This document shows positions 1 to 7,242 of a stretch of DNA of 26,548 nucleotides, piece after piece. The stretch is from positions 1-26,548 of the IMG/VR virus record IMGVR_UViG_3300045049_000180. One strand, 5' to 3'. Position 1 is the first letter of the stretch. Every line of letters starts with the position of its first letter. The translations under genes and the position numbers were made by a program. The DNA comes from a virus. The notes under the pieces are model-generated. The model did not search any database, had not been told where the DNA came from, and worked only from the letters and a program-made list of their open reading frames with translations.

Positions 1-311
1 ATAGTCACGCTCCAGTTCTAGGGAGCGATTGACAAGAACTTCACCGATTGCGCTATGCGAGCGGCTTATCCCGCAGTGGTTGCCGACATACTACGAATGG
101 AGTGGATAACCCTGTGTGTATCGTAGGTGCCGAAGACCGCGAAAATTGGAAACGAAAGAAAATTACACGCTCAATGCCTCAGAAACGCTGTGTCAAGAGG
201 AAATTGAGCAATATTCTTTCGTATTATACTGTCGCATAATGTATAATCGAGTGGATTTCCGCCAAAACGCTCCATGTTGTGTCAAGAAAAATAACATAAA
301 CTCACAGACTG
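1..311. other. AT-rich gene-free stretch at left edge
   Basis: I see no convincing gene here. The stretch lies downstream of the leftward operon. It contains a 6-bp hairpin (8-13 with 22-27, 8-base loop) and three minus-strand copies of TTGACA, seen on the plus strand as tgtcaa at 191, 280 and 310; the first two sit in the longer shared context tgtgtcaaga. These resemble -35 boxes for leftward promoters serving a gene beyond the left edge, but none has a good -10 box at 16-18 bases. A minus-strand TATAAT occurs near 224-229 without a matching -35. Short open frames here lack ribosome-binding sites. Confidence 0.5.
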
Positions 312-692
312 TCAAGTAATTTTCTGCGGTCTTCCTCCGCTCCTCTTGGGCAGTCTTGCCGCGCCATTGCTGATTGCCGATTTACAACGCATCAACATTT
401 GATACGGCGTCAGGTCTTCTCGGTGGGTGAGGGCTTCGACTATTGACCACGCCTCCAGCATGTCCTTGGCCAAGGCGCGAACCTCAGAAGATGTTAGGTG
501 CGCCCACGGGATCTCCACGCGCTGCGGGGGGCCTATGATATCGCGCTCGATAGAGCCCTTATGCTCTTGCGGATGCTTCTGCAAAGCCGGAACTCCACAG
601 CCAGACTCTGGTCCGATAGACGGCCGCCTTTTCATGTCAACCTCGTCAGTGTCCGGGCAGCTGTAGGCGATACCAAAAGCATGTTTCACCAT
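312..692 (-). CDS. Hypothetical phage protein, last gene of leftward operon
   Basis: Encodes 126 residues of unknown function. A basic, Cys-containing N-terminal part with no clear fold is followed by a helical central part (around EVRALAKDMLEAWSIVEAL) and a basic C-terminus ending in RSGGRPQKIT. I chose ATG at 692 because it overlaps the stop of the preceding gene by one base (TGATG), the arrangement used throughout this operon; a GTG directly upstream at 695 is an alternative. I recognise no family. It is the last gene of the leftward operon visible in the window. Confidence 0.65.
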   Translation of the reverse strand: MVKHAFGIAYSCPDTDEVDMKRRPSIGPESGCGVPALQKHPQEHKGSIERDIIGPPQRVEIPWAHLTSSEVRALAKDMLEAWSIVEALTHREDLTPYQMLMRCKSAISNGAARLPKRSGGRPQKIT

Positions 693-895
693 CACGCATC
701 CCCCATGGTCAGTTCCCCGTCTCCGGGCTTGTTTCTCAACTGGCGCTGGAGGTCGGCGATGAGTTGGGTGTGTGCGGAAATGAGGCGGTCCTTGGCAGAA
801 ATGGTTTCCCGCAGACCGGATATTTCGTTTTCAAGATCGCCAATCCGCTCGACCATCGCCCGCATGGAATTCACCTCTGCACGATCTTTTCTCAT
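692..895 (-). CDS. Small coiled-coil protein
   Basis: Encodes 67 residues, nearly all predicted helix with heptad-like spacing of Leu, Ile and Met (for example ERIGDLENEISGLRETI), so probably a short coiled coil. Its ATG overlaps the upstream stop (ATGA at 892-895), and its own stop overlaps the next ATG. No enzyme motif is seen. Such short coiled-coil proteins are common accessory genes in phage early operons; the role is unknown. Confidence 0.65.
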   Translation of the reverse strand: MRKDRAEVNSMRAMVERIGDLENEISGLRETISAKDRLISAHTQLIADLQRQLRNKPGDGELTMGDA

Positions 896-1290
896 TGGCC
901 GGCGTCCTTCTGAGAGAGGGCGGCGCGGGCGCTGGCGAGGGCCTTGACCAAATCATCGTGCCGGTGCGGAAGCTGCATAGGCGGCGTGAACGCGCAACGA
1001 TGGCCGGCGTCGATCAAATCGGTCAGCTCCGCCCGCAGCCGAACTATCTCCGCCACCAGTTGTCGGTTTTCCTTTCCTTGTCCCCCGCAAAATACGTCAT
1101 TGATTTCCAGTGCCTCTTTGAGGGTGGCGATCTCCGCGTCCTTGGCGCCGAGTTCGTCGCGCAAACACTGATAATCTCGTCGGATCTTTTGGGCATCTAG
1201 GACATAAAAGTCTACGGCCTCCCTCAATTCCTCGCGCGATAGCTTGTCGATGGGCCTTCCCATGAAGTGGGTAATTTTCCCTTCGGTCAT
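892..1290 (-). CDS. Hypothetical helical protein
   Basis: Encodes 132 residues starting MTEGKITHFMGRPIDKLSREEL. An open frame continues upstream to 1383, but I chose the ATG at 1290 because it overlaps the stop of the upstream gene (ATGA, 1287-1290) like its neighbours. The protein is rich in charged helices (REELREAVDFYVLDAQKI, then KDAEIATLKEALEIN) typical of coiled coils; its second half has a single CGG and a His/Pro-rich segment. No family is recognised. It resembles its downstream neighbour in having coiled-coil character. Confidence 0.6.
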   Translation of the reverse strand: MTEGKITHFMGRPIDKLSREELREAVDFYVLDAQKIRRDYQCLRDELGAKDAEIATLKEALEINDVFCGGQGKENRQLVAEIVRLRAELTDLIDAGHRCAFTPPMQLPHRHDDLVKALASARAALSQKDAGQ

Positions 1291-1802
1291 GGCGCGTCTC
1301 CAGGCAGGAGGGAGAGAAGGTAGTTTATGATGTCCAGCGCGGAGGCTTCGTGATGCTCCCAGGATTTTGCTTGTTCCAGCCATTCCCGAGCGGCCCTGTT
1401 GAGGTATTCGGTTTCCGGGTTGATTCTGAATTCAGCCGGCGCAACGCGCATCACGCCTATTCCGTGATCTACAGCGTCCTGCAAAACCTTGTCGAGAACC
1501 TCGTCTAACTGCTTTTTAACTTCCTCAGGCCATGTCGTTTTGATGGCTGGTCCTGCAGAAAGCGCAATTGCGGGTTGCCAAGAATGCAGATAAGCACCTG
1601 ATCCCTGGAAACATTGACTGGCGCCTCCTGGTGCCATGCATTTCCCCGTCGGGCGATAGTCGAACCGACACGTCTTGCATGATCTCTCCGTCTCGTCGGA
1701 AACCCTGGCGGCGCGGATTCGTGCAGACAAGTCAGCGATGCCTGAGTGATCGCATCCGTGATCCGCCAGCGCCAATAGCAGATTTCTTTCATCATCTGTC
1801 AA
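1287..1802 (-). CDS. Hypothetical protein with Cys cluster, TTG start
   Basis: Encodes 171 residues. The start is TTG at 1802, favoured because a strong AGGAGG ribosome-binding site sits about 6 bases upstream and because this frame ends in the ATGA coupling to the next gene. Residues about 42-64 hold the Cys pattern CKTC-x10-C-x8-C, which could bind zinc; this resembles small phage proteins with a rubredoxin- or zinc-ribbon-like knuckle. The C-terminal half is helical and acidic. The function is unknown. An ATG a few bases into the gene in another frame gives a protein that breaks the coupling, so I reject it. Confidence 0.6.
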   Translation of the reverse strand: MTDDERNLLLALADHGCDHSGIADLSARIRAARVSDETERSCKTCRFDYRPTGKCMAPGGASQCFQGSGAYLHSWQPAIALSAGPAIKTTWPEEVKKQLDEVLDKVLQDAVDHGIGVMRVAPAEFRINPETEYLNRAAREWLEQAKSWEHHEASALDIINYLLSLLPGDAP

Positions 1803-1812
1803 AATGGCCCTC

Positions 1813-2010
1813 CTACTCCTGTCTCAATTCTTTGATGGCGTGCTCTATATGGTTCAGCGCTTCTTGGGCATCGCTGCGCGCCGTGAAAAGGCGCGAAAGC
1901 ATGTTGTCGTGGCTATCCCAATATTGCAGGAGGCAGCCGATTTCGATGTTGATCCCCGCCGCCGCTTCACTAGCGGAACCAAGGCGATTTCGAAATTTGG
2001 CTTCGTCCAT
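1813..2010 (-). CDS. Small hypothetical helical protein
   Basis: Encodes 65 residues with a mainly helical composition (for example SDAQEALNHIEHAIKELRQE at the C-terminus). A purine-rich stretch (AAGGAAAGAGAAG) precedes the ATG. It is the first gene after the pentanucleotide array (2040-2540), so its mRNA would carry that long G-rich untranslated stretch just upstream. No family is recognised. Confidence 0.6.
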   Translation of the reverse strand: MDEAKFRNRLGSASEAAAGINIEIGCLLQYWDSHDNMLSRLFTARSDAQEALNHIEHAIKELRQE

Positions 2011-2039
2011 GACTTCTCTTTCCTTTCAAAATAGATCAG

Positions 2040-2540
2040 ACCAGAACAGGCCGCGCCTCTCCTGACCTGGCCGAACCGTGACAATCCATGCCTGCCTCAC
2101 CGGAACTCGCCAAGCCTTGCCGGTCATGCCTTAACGGGCCTAAACGCGCCTGCCCTACCGCACCTTTCCCAGCGTTTCCCCTCCGTGCCAGACCGCACCT
2201 TACGTTGCCTGCCGTGCCCCGCCAGAACGTGCCACTTCGCGCTCGGCCTAAACGCGCCCAGCCGTGCCTGCCTAGCCCAAGCCAGCCAGCCCCACCGGGA
2301 CTGGCCACGACTGACCACAGCTCGCGGCCCATACCACGCCTGCCTCGCCATGATGTGCCGTTTCTACCCGTTCCCAGAAACACCTCGCCTGCCATGACAA
2401 GCCTGACCTAGCCAGATGCGGCCACTCCTGACCCGGACCTGCCAGCCGATCCTGACCCCGCCTTACGGCGCACCGCCTTAGCAAGACAAACCATGCCTGC
2501 GCTACCCATCCCGACCTATCCCTGCCGTCGAGCCTTTCCA
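2040..2540 (-). repeat. Degenerate pentanucleotide G-array (GGYNN units)
   Basis: On the minus strand, which is the sense strand of the operon, this intergenic stretch is built from about a hundred degenerate 5-base units of the form GGCNN or GGTNN. In the part at about 2420-2540, read leftwards, G or GG falls on the same phase of a 5-base period for more than ten successive units, then shifts by one base and continues. The plus strand is correspondingly C-rich and G-poor. Open frames run through it in several frames on both strands because the period and composition suppress stops; none has a ribosome-binding site. It separates the recombination genes from the distal part of the leftward operon and would be transcribed as G-rich RNA. 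Such arrays could promote R-loops, G-rich secondary structure or homologous exchange; that is inference. Confidence 0.8.
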
Positions 2541-2551
2541 CGCCATTAGAA

Positions 2552-3076
2552 TCAAGCGGCCTGTACGGGCGGAAGCGCCGATTCTATCTCTTCAAGACTG
2601 GCGAACAGGGATGCGAACTCCGCAATTCCCTGATATTTCGCCTTGAATCGCTGCAATTCGTCCCACGCCCTACGTATGGTCTGCTTCCTGATATCTTCGT
2701 CCGACATAGCCGCAGCGATCGACGTGTAATGCCGCTCGCCGCTCTCTTGGCGGACTGCGACGAAAGCGCGAACAGATTTCGCGCCACTGTCTGGATTCGG
2801 GCGATATCTAACAACCACGGAACGGATGATCGATCGGGCTTGCTGCAGACGATATTGTTGTGCCGCTGCAGAGTCATCCCACTCAAACAATCGATGGAGA
2901 GGACTGTTTGGATTTTTCGCATCATCAATTAGAGCGGACGGATGAAGCTTTCCTTCATTCTGTTCGCGCAGATAGGCTAGATGCTCTCCAATGATCTGAG
3001 GGTTAGCATGAGCGCCCTTTTGAAAGGACGCCCCAGGCCGAAAGCCGTATTCAACGGCACAACCAGAGGCGTCCAT
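2552..3076 (-). CDS. Conserved phage protein of unknown function (recombination cluster)
   Basis: Encodes 174 residues starting MDASGCAVEYGFRPGASF. A TTG at 3082, two codons upstream, overlaps the stop of the preceding gene and is an alternative start, but the AAGG site is better spaced for the ATG. The middle contains SPLHRLFEWDDSAAAQQYRL, and a later part has VRAFVAVRQ followed by helices. I recognise the layout from temperate phages of many hosts, where a protein with an 'LHxxFEWdD..AA..yR..QAR' core is found beside the kind of gene that precedes it here; I know no established function. The context (Rad52-like, NinB-like) suggests DNA recombination or replication. Confidence 0.7.
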   Translation of the reverse strand: MDASGCAVEYGFRPGASFQKGAHANPQIIGEHLAYLREQNEGKLHPSALIDDAKNPNSPLHRLFEWDDSAAAQQYRLQQARSIIRSVVVRYRPNPDSGAKSVRAFVAVRQESGERHYTSIAAAMSDEDIRKQTIRRAWDELQRFKAKYQGIAEFASLFASLEEIESALPPVQAA

Positions 3077-3078
3077 TT

Positions 3079-3759
3079 TCAAGCGGCCTTCTTCATGCCG
3101 GCGAGGATCGATTCAACCTCACCTTCCAGGGCGACGTGGAACAGGCCATTCTGCCCGTCCTTCTCCATGCGCCATTCCCCGACGCCGACGCCGAATCCGG
3201 CGATGTTGAACAGATTGAGGATCTGTTCGGCGGACAGGACTGTCGGATTGTGGCGAACGCGGACGGTCGTGAACCACGGCCAATATTCCCCGCGATAACG
3301 AATGTCGGCGGTCCCCATGCCGACGCGCACCATGTCCTCGCGCATCGTGGCGACCGATCCTTGGATGCGGCAGAGGTCCATACGGGTGACGCAGCCATCC
3401 ATCGCGCCCTTGATGATCGCCATTTCCCCGACCACCTGGAACGCTTGGCGGGCAGCAACCTTTGTGATGCCAGATACGGACGTTACAGCCGTGATCGCTG
3501 CCGCCTTGAACGCGACAGATGGAAAGCCATGGCCACCATCTTCCAGTGTATATAGGCTATCTCGGAAATCCTGCGTCGGGTCTTTCGCTTCTTTCGCTTT
3601 TGTCGCCTTCTTCATTTGTTTGTCGAGCATTTCTTTTTTGGCCTTAGCGGACCAAGCATGGACGATAAGCGGAGTATCGCCGACAAGCGTTACGTCGATA
3701 GTTTCCAGCGCAAGGCTAGGTAGCTCAATTGTGGTGGTTTCGCTTTTGCCAACTGCCAT
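3079..3759 (-). CDS. Conserved phage protein, possible DNA recombination factor
   Basis: Encodes 226 residues. Its core is GDTPLIVHAWSAKAKKEMLDKQ near residues 30-50, then a Lys-rich stretch, FPSVAFKAAAITA, and a C-terminal block REDMVRVGMGTADIRYRGEYWPW followed by a Gly-rich GVGVGEW motif. These blocks are conserved in a family found in phages of both Gram-negative and Gram-positive hosts, usually next to recombination genes; I do not know a demonstrated function. An AGGAG site lies 7 bases upstream of the ATG. The next gene overlaps or abuts its stop. A role with the nearby Rad52-like annealing protein is inferred from position only. Confidence 0.75.
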   Translation of the reverse strand: MAVGKSETTTIELPSLALETIDVTLVGDTPLIVHAWSAKAKKEMLDKQMKKATKAKEAKDPTQDFRDSLYTLEDGGHGFPSVAFKAAAITAVTSVSGITKVAARQAFQVVGEMAIIKGAMDGCVTRMDLCRIQGSVATMREDMVRVGMGTADIRYRGEYWPWFTTVRVRHNPTVLSAEQILNLFNIAGFGVGVGEWRMEKDGQNGLFHVALEGEVESILAGMKKAA

Positions 3760-3760
3760 T

Positions 3761-3829
3761 TTATTCTCCTATGTTGCGACCTAAGTCGCTGTTGGTAATT
3801 CCTCTCTGACCCTGCGGACGGGGTCTCAT
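3761..3829 (-). CDS. Possible 22-codon leader ORF
   Basis: A 22-residue frame (MRPRPQGQRGITNSDLGRNIGE) is preceded by an unusually strong AGGAGG site 4 bases before its ATG. Its stop lies two bases before the ATG of the next gene, whose AGGAG site is inside the last codons. This is the arrangement expected of a translated leader or coupling peptide in the gap between the NinB-like gene and the conserved gene at 3079-3759. It could instead be a chance frame. Confidence 0.35.
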   Translation of the reverse strand: MRPRPQGQRGITNSDLGRNIGE

Positions 3830-3875
3830 GCCGCCTCCTAGGCGTATCTCTGCATATGGTGGGGGAAGAGGGGAG

Positions 3876-4274
3876 TCATGCGGCGCGTCCCTGGATGTGC
3901 TGTTCTTCTGGCAGTGGAAGCAGGATTCCCAGCGTCGAGATGGAGAAGGCGTAAACCTTATCCATGTATGCGCTCATTTCTGCCGTATCGAGCTTGGCTG
4001 TGGACCGGTAGAGCATGGGCTCATCAGCGATGGTCTTTTCCTTGATGGGACAAAACTTCGCCTTAAAGAACTCATGCAGTTCGTCGGTGTCGTGGCCGGT
4101 TTCGTCGGAGATAACGCCGAGCCATTTCCAGTAAAGGGCATTTGCCGATAGGCTGCGCTTCTTCTTATGGCGTTCAACTGTCACCTTCCAGGGCCTGGAT
4201 AGGTCGAGCGCCGCCAGAAGGTCGAGCGCCGTACGGCGCTGTTGTTCGCCAGCCAAGATAATTTCGGTCGCCAT
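3876..4274 (-). CDS. ninB: NinB-like recombination protein
   Basis: Encodes 132 residues. The region RPWKVTVERHKKKRSLSANALYWKWLG (about residues 27-53) matches the typical core of NinB/Orf proteins, in which a short strand is followed by an 'RS..QN...W..L' helix; the helical remainder with HEFFKAKFCPI fits too. Lambda NinB (Orf) is a recombination mediator that binds SSB and single-stranded DNA and substitutes for RecFOR functions. The ATG overlaps the upstream stop by one base (TGATG). The neighbouring Rad52-like and HNH genes give the same context as in lambdoid phages. The family call rests on remembered motif shape, not on an alignment. Confidence 0.65.
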   Translation of the reverse strand: MATEIILAGEQQRRTALDLLAALDLSRPWKVTVERHKKKRSLSANALYWKWLGVISDETGHDTDELHEFFKAKFCPIKEKTIADEPMLYRSTAKLDTAEMSAYMDKVYAFSISTLGILLPLPEEQHIQGRAA

Positions 4275-4645
4275 CAGAACCTCACCGGGTTTGCAGGATG
4301 ATCGAGAAACTTCAGCCGATGCCCGCTGGCTCGCCAGATCGCCGCCGCCTTGGCCTTCATGTCGATCCCGAATTGCCGCTCAAAAGCCGGCTCGCCGATC
4401 TGATGTTGATGGCGATGTGCGGCCGCACATAACGGAAGCGCCCAACAGTCGGATGGCTTCTCGCTCATTCCGCCATCTGTTCCGCATCTCACATGAGCGG
4501 CCTCGATCTTGCCCTCGCAGACATGACCGGCGAGACCCTGGATTGCACAGACAAAGCCGCGCACAAAAGCCAGATGACCTGGGCACCTGATCCAGGCTTG
4601 CGGGCGTATGCCGAGGGGTTCGCGCTTGCGGCGTTTGGGCAGCAT
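4274..4645 (-). CDS. YbcO/DUF968-like putative HNH nuclease
   Basis: Encodes 123 residues. Residues about 40-85 carry the pattern C-x-G-x-EAAHVR-x-GTDGGMSEKPSD-x5-PLC-x3-HR-x2-H-QIGE, followed by FERQFGID. This is the signature of YbcO/DUF968-type phage proteins, small HNH-fold or treble-clef metal-binding proteins suspected to be nucleases acting in recombination or packaging. Cys and His residues for one metal site are present. The protein overlaps both neighbours by one base (TGATG on each side), so it is translationally coupled within the recombination cluster. Confidence 0.75.
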   Translation of the reverse strand: MLPKRRKREPLGIRPQAWIRCPGHLAFVRGFVCAIQGLAGHVCEGKIEAAHVRCGTDGGMSEKPSDCWALPLCAAAHRHQHQIGEPAFERQFGIDMKAKAAAIWRASGHRLKFLDHPANPVRF

Positions 4646-5355
4646 CAGGCGGCACTCTTCGGCAGCTTATCGCCTTCGGCCTTCGCCCATGACACCAGGG
4701 CCGCATAAGCTTGTGGGCGCTCGGCGCGAAGGTCTTTCAGCGTGGCCGACTGGCTGGACCAGTATTCTTGCGCAGCGAGATAAACCCCGGCAGCGAGGAA
4801 ATCGGATTTGAACGCCTCAATCCATGCCGGCCAGTCGGAATCGTCGGCTTTCGGTTCGGGAACGGGAGGCAGTGGGGGGGTGGGCGCGGCGTCGTGGTCA
4901 TCGACCCGGCTTCCCGGTAGCACACGTTGCAGCTTGGCATATTCGGATTTTACGATCTTCTTGTATTGATCGACTTGCACCCACTGCATCGGGATATCGT
5001 AGAGATATCGCCCAATGCCCCATTTGACGGCGGCGCGCTTAAAAGCGTCCGATACTGCGCCCTTTTCGGCTTCGACGGCGGTATCCCCGGCAGCGTCAGA
5101 CTTGGAAACCCATTCCGCTCGGGTCTCGCTGTAAATCGAAATAGTGCAGATTATACGGCCCTTTGGGGTTTCGTAATAGCTGTCCTTCCAGTTGTCAGGG
5201 CCGACAACTCGGTCAAGGCGCTCCATCACATCGCGGGCATCGATATAGCAAAGCGCAGAGGCTTTCGTCGGGTCCGACTTGGTGATCTGTCCAACGCGCC
5301 AAGAAACCTTGCTCGGCTCCAGCGGGGCAGAAAGTTTGTCGAAAATGCTGGTCAT
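4645..5355 (-). CDS. Rad52/22-family single-strand annealing protein
   Basis: Encodes 236 residues starting MTSIFDKLSAPLEP. The ATG at 5355 overlaps the preceding stop (ATGA); an open extension to 5397 is not needed. The N-terminal half matches the Rad52 fold: SWRVG near residue 18, YIDARDVMERLDRVVGPDNW (about 38-56) and the hallmark AFKRAAVKWGIGRYLYDIP (104-122). The C-terminal part has a Pro-rich linker and a short helical domain. Phage Rad52-like proteins (Sak type) bind single-stranded DNA and anneal complementary strands in phage recombination. No exonuclease partner is evident next to it, which is unusual for an annealing module. Confidence 0.92.
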   Translation of the reverse strand: MTSIFDKLSAPLEPSKVSWRVGQITKSDPTKASALCYIDARDVMERLDRVVGPDNWKDSYYETPKGRIICTISIYSETRAEWVSKSDAAGDTAVEAEKGAVSDAFKRAAVKWGIGRYLYDIPMQWVQVDQYKKIVKSEYAKLQRVLPGSRVDDHDAAPTPPLPPVPEPKADDSDWPAWIEAFKSDFLAAGVYLAAQEYWSSQSATLKDLRAERPQAYAALVSWAKAEGDKLPKSAA

Positions 5356-5861
5356 TTCGTCCTCGCGGCGAGAGACGGCGCACCATTGGAAAGGCAAGCG
5401 CCGGGGATTGTTTCGGTTTGCAGAGCTTCCTTGAGCGCGGCTTTATCAATGCTCAAGTCGATCTTTTCCCGCCAGAAACGAGGCGGAATCTGCGCTTCGT
5501 CGATGATCTGGACGAACGGCGAACCGGCACGGCAGGAAAGTGTAACGTGCGGCGCCTCGATCTTCTTGACCCCCGCTTCTTCCATTGCGGCTAGGATCGC
5601 GGCCCGTTTGGCCTTCACGCGGTTTTCAAAGCGGGCGCGGCGTTCCTTCATAACGTCGATCCGAGCGCCTAGTGCATCCACGAGCATTTCGTCTTCGGCA
5701 GCAGAATCGAACACGGTCAGGATGGCTTCGTTAAGATCCGAAATGCCCTCCAGCGTATCGGCCAGGGCGCGGTCATCTTCTGCCAGATCGGGGTGCGCAG
5801 ACAGAAGCCGGTCGCGCAGCACCTTATGGGCCGTGAGGGCGCTGTGCAGGTCATGCGGCAT
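5352..5861 (-). CDS. Gp157-family phage protein
   Basis: Encodes 169 residues from the ATG at 5861 (MPHDLHSALTAHKVLRDRLL). The central helices (ALGARIDVMKERRARFENR, KAKRAAILAAMEEAG) and the C-terminal part around PHVTLSCRAGSPFVQIIDEAQIP followed by DKAALKEAL form the pattern of siphovirus Gp157 proteins. The family often sits next to annealing recombinases; in streptococcal phages it has been linked to phage resistance, and its molecular role is unclear. The ATG lies 11 bases inside the preceding gene, and the stop overlaps the Rad52-like ATG. Confidence 0.85.
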   Translation of the reverse strand: MPHDLHSALTAHKVLRDRLLSAHPDLAEDDRALADTLEGISDLNEAILTVFDSAAEDEMLVDALGARIDVMKERRARFENRVKAKRAAILAAMEEAGVKKIEAPHVTLSCRAGSPFVQIIDEAQIPPRFWREKIDLSIDKAALKEALQTETIPGACLSNGAPSLAARTK

Positions 5862-6126
5862 ATTCGGACTCCAGCAGTGTGGCGATATCGTCCTTGGCCT
5901 TCTGCAAGCGTTCCCGCTGACTCTCCGACAACCGCGCACCGCAGAAGGTCACGGCGGTTTTCAGATCGATCAGACGAGACCGGATTTCCCCGATCTTGAC
6001 CGTGACGCGCATATCGGCGGCTACGCCTTCCAGCTCGCGGTGGGCAATCTGGATAGCCTCTGCGGTATCGTGTCCGCGCCTGATCTGGTATTCGACCAAC
6101 TCGGTCAACTCGTCGGCGGCGGTCAT
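5851..6126 (-). CDS. Hypothetical protein
   Basis: Encodes 91 residues, mostly helical, starting MTAADELTELVEYQI and ending KAKDDIATLLESEYAA. It is linked to its upstream neighbour by ATGA and overlaps the Gp157-like start by 11 bases. No motif is recognised. The position directly upstream of the Gp157/Rad52 pair suggests a recombination accessory role, by context only. Confidence 0.65.
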   Translation of the reverse strand: MTAADELTELVEYQIRRGHDTAEAIQIAHRELEGVAADMRVTVKIGEIRSRLIDLKTAVTFCGARLSESQRERLQKAKDDIATLLESEYAA

Positions 6127-6380
6127 CGAATCTCTCCGATTTGCACCGTCATCCTCTGAATTTCGGCCTCCGCCAGATCCGCCTCAACGTGCAGCTTGAA
6201 AGCCGTCCCATCATCACCCCTAAGGGCAGCGTCACAGGCTATACGGCGGCACTCATCCGCTTGATCCCTACGCACCCGGATAGCCCCACGCAGGAGACCT
6301 CTGGCATAGTCAGGGGTGATTCCGGGCTTTCTGCCCTCGGTGGGGATGACGAGGCGGGGCTTGGTGGCGCGGGCGGTCAT
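6123..6380 (-). CDS. Hypothetical protein
   Basis: Encodes 85 residues from the ATG at 6380 (MTARATKPRLVIPTEGRKPG). This ATG overlaps the preceding stop (ATGA), which I take as decisive over the longer frame to 6455. The protein has a helical middle with two Cys (ECRRIACDAALRGDDGTAF). Its C-terminus ends QRMTVQIGEIR, which resembles VTVKIGEIR in the next gene; with the shared helical layout this hints that the two are distant duplicates. No family is recognised. Confidence 0.6.
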   Translation of the reverse strand: MTARATKPRLVIPTEGRKPGITPDYARGLLRGAIRVRRDQADECRRIACDAALRGDDGTAFKLHVEADLAEAEIQRMTVQIGEIR

Positions 6381-6775
6381 GCGTGAGCCTCCACGTTGAT
6401 GTTTGGGGGTGGAACTGGAGCGCGCATCAGACCGGCACCGTCGAAGCGCCTCCATTTCCGACGCATTCCAACCTCCAGCCTGAGCAGAGGTAGTGCTAGG
6501 CCGGGATATTCCGAAACATGCTCGTGGATATCTTCTCGAACAGCCTCAAATATCCATCCACCGCAGTTCTGAGAAAGCCATCGGCAGGCCACCTGACAAT
6601 GGGCGCAGACTTTGCTTGTGCACACGTAATGGTCATAGCAACTGGTATGGAGGCGATAGGTTTCGCCCTTGGCAATAGTGCGCCAGCACTCACCGCAACG
6701 GTGCTCCTTGCGAGCTTTGCGATCCTCATGTGTCGCAAAATCGAAATCGCCATCAGAAAGATCGGCCATGCACAT
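6377..6775 (-). CDS. Putative zinc-binding phage protein
   Basis: Encodes 132 residues. An N-terminal ARKEHRCGECWRTIAKGETY (about residues 21-40) supplies CxxC, and a second half-site VCAHCQVACRWL supplies CxxC plus a further Cys, so a four-Cys zinc ribbon is likely. Phage proteins with 'K.H.C.eCgr.I..Ge.Y' followed by a second CxxC are common and unassigned. The start is the first of two nearby Met codons (6775 and 6769). Its ATG directly abuts the upstream TAA. The function is unknown. Confidence 0.65.
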   Translation of the reverse strand: MCMADLSDGDFDFATHEDRKARKEHRCGECWRTIAKGETYRLHTSCYDHYVCTSKVCAHCQVACRWLSQNCGGWIFEAVREDIHEHVSEYPGLALPLLRLEVGMRRKWRRFDGAGLMRAPVPPPNINVEAHA

Positions 6776-7045
6776 TTATGCTGCCTCCGGTCCTTCGGGG
6801 TTAACATCGCTCGGGAAGTCTGCAATGCCCCCGATATGCGCCAAGAACGCCCTGGCTGTTTCCGAATACAGAGGCTCATTGGCCAGACGGCAGAATTCCG
6901 TCAGGACTTTCCGGGCCGATGCATTCCCATTGACCGCAGCCAGCCCTGTCAGTCGGATAGTCTTCACTGCCGCCGCCTGTGTCTCAGCAGAGACGACAGG
7001 ACGCGGGCGGGAGCCAAAGGAGGGGCGGAGGATGGTGGCGGTCAT
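6776..7045 (-). CDS. Hypothetical protein
   Basis: Encodes 89 residues (MTATILRPSFGSRPRPVVSA at the start) with a helical remainder and no recognised motif. It is coupled at the 5' end by TAATG to the upstream gene and abuts the zinc-binding protein gene at its stop. It belongs to the early leftward operon under the leftward promoter at 7598-7626. Confidence 0.6.
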   Translation of the reverse strand: MTATILRPSFGSRPRPVVSAETQAAAVKTIRLTGLAAVNGNASARKVLTEFCRLANEPLYSETARAFLAHIGGIADFPSDVNPEGPEAA

Positions 7046-7242
7046 TATTCGGCGTCCTTGTTGGTGACTTCGGCGGTCGATTCAGCAATGGCCGCATCAA
7101 TCGCGGCGATCATCGCGGACAGGCCCGCGTCCATTTTTGCGAATGCAGCGGCCTCAGCGGCGTTGACGCGCTCTAGGGCATCCAGCGCGCCGTTGGCGGC
7201 ATCGGTCAGGCGGTTATGGGCGCCGGTGAGGTCGGCGAGCAT
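7045..7242 (-). CDS. Small Ala-rich helical protein
   Basis: Encodes 65 residues. The N-terminal MLADLTGAHNRLTDAAN leads into an Ala-rich amphipathic helix through most of the length, probably a short coiled coil. I chose ATG at 7242, which overlaps the preceding stop by one base (TGATG); a GTG lies one codon upstream. No family is recognised. Confidence 0.6.
   Translation of the reverse strand: MLADLTGAHNRLTDAANGALDALERVNAAEAAAFAKMDAGLSAMIAAIDAAIAESTAEVTNKDAE

Noticed and set aside
97-115. A near-match to a DnaA box (TTATCCAC on the minus strand)
   Set aside because: A single short match with no cluster or AT-rich unwinding pattern; not enough to claim an origin.
2036-2541. Several open frames on both strands in the pentamer array
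   Set aside because: The periodic G- or C-rich sequence suppresses stop codons in all frames; there are no ribosome-binding sites and the products are Arg/Gly or Pro/Ala low-complexity.
4927-6159. Rightward open frame of 410 codons
   Set aside because: It is antisense to the coupled leftward genes for the Rad52-like and Gp157-like proteins; it has no ribosome-binding site and no protein-like composition.
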